Assembly (NCBI GenBank): GCA_043805435.1
Contig: JAZDHY010000092.1
Coordinates: 1-64,000, forward strand
Length of the DNA: 64,000 nucleotides
Direction of reading: 5' to 3'
DNA from: JAEXOD01 sp043805435
GTDB taxonomy: Bacteria > Bacteroidota > Ignavibacteria > Ignavibacteriales > Melioribacteraceae
The translations under genes and the position numbers were made by a program. Below the pieces are notes generated by a model. The model saw nothing but the letters and a program-made list of their open reading frames with translations, was not told the DNA's origin and did not search any database. Shown here in pieces: positions 63,885 to 64,000 of this stretch (positions are counted from its first letter, which is position 1; each line of letters begins with the position of its first letter).

Positions 63885-64000
63885 TTATGGTGTATTCCTA
63901 TAAATCATTCTTGGATAAGGTATTGTTTCACGAATATGTTCAAGTCCGCAAATCCATGCAACAGATCTTTCAACCCCCAGGCCAAAACCTGAATGAGGTA
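63885..64000 (-). CDS. asnS: Asparagine-tRNA ligase, C-terminal end (cut by the window)
   Basis: The last 37 codons on the minus strand encode HSGFGLGVERSVAWICGLEH followed by IRETIPYPRMIYRNTP. This holds class II synthetase motif 3 (GFGLGVER) and the end typical of bacterial AsnRS. AspRS of the archaeal type is similar but ends differently. The stop is 2 nt before the nuoJ ATG, suggesting read-through of asnS into the nuo genes. The rest lies beyond position 64000. Confidence 0.78.
   Translation of the reverse strand, partial: PHSGFGLGVERSVAWICGLEHIRETIPYPRMIYRNTP

Overview
The window is chromosomal DNA of an AT-rich bacterium (most third positions are A or T) that I place near Ignavibacteria (Bacteroidota/Chlorobiota group). 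The reasons are a secreted YCF48-type protein with a NYPNPFNPTT-type C-terminal sorting domain, a promoter in front of lexA with a TAnnTTTG-type -10 element, and nhaD-type antiporters inside the complex I genes. No rRNA, tRNA or CRISPR array was found. The genus is not determined.

Layout. 1-8.9 kb (minus strand): housekeeping genes secD-secF, the ribosomal operon rpsF-ssb-rpsR-rplI, rplY(CTC)-pth and prs, with a decayed remnant of a sigma-54 activator between rplY and prs. 9-10.5 kb (plus): a lexA operon (lexA, a small WYL-like protein, a hypothetical protein) behind a promoter that carries a LexA-box-like palindrome. 10.5-13.6 kb (minus): a membrane-anchored STAND-like NTPase with eight 34-residue repeats. 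14.4-16.9 kb (minus): ABC exporter ATPase, ABC-2 permease and a LolA-like protein. 17.2-18.1 kb: a broken transposase. 18.4-20.5 kb: the secreted YCF48-type protein. 20.9-30.5 kb: a lipid/acyl locus made of a divergent acyl-ACP thioesterase, a GbsR/MarR-type regulator with two matching palindromic operators, a FabG-like SDR, a KASIII-like enzyme lacking two of its three catalytic residues, a sodium:solute symporter, an acyl-CoA ligase, a lipoprotein, an outer-membrane barrel and a lipoprotein alpha/beta-hydrolase.

31.7-40.6 kb (plus): a candidate defence operon with a PLD-nuclease/SNF2 helicase, an Eco57I-type N6-adenine methyltransferase split by a frameshift at a run of nine A, and an SMC/RecF-like ATPase. 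40.7-55.3 kb (minus): an FAD/Fe-S D-lactate-dehydrogenase-like enzyme, Xaa-Pro aminopeptidase, UMF1-type MFS transporter, nusB, Leu/Glu-type amino-acid dehydrogenase, DUF218 membrane protein, lone FecE-like ATPase, ProC-like protein, TetR regulator, TonB, VanZ-like protein and NAD(P)HX repair enzyme. 55.3-64 kb (minus): nuoJ-K-L-M, two tandem nhaD-type antiporters and nuoN, directly downstream of the 3' end of asnS, which is cut by the window edge.

Intergenic regions carry several families of short palindromic or MITE-like elements. The clearest is an array of four 109-bp units at 45.07-45.68 kb. Its second unit is interrupted by a 212-bp element with terminal inverted repeats and a 4-bp target duplication.

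The best candidates for undescribed biology are the PLD-helicase/methyltransferase/ATPase operon with its possible phase-variable A tract, the acyl operon with the non-canonical KASIII, and the membrane-anchored STAND-like protein.
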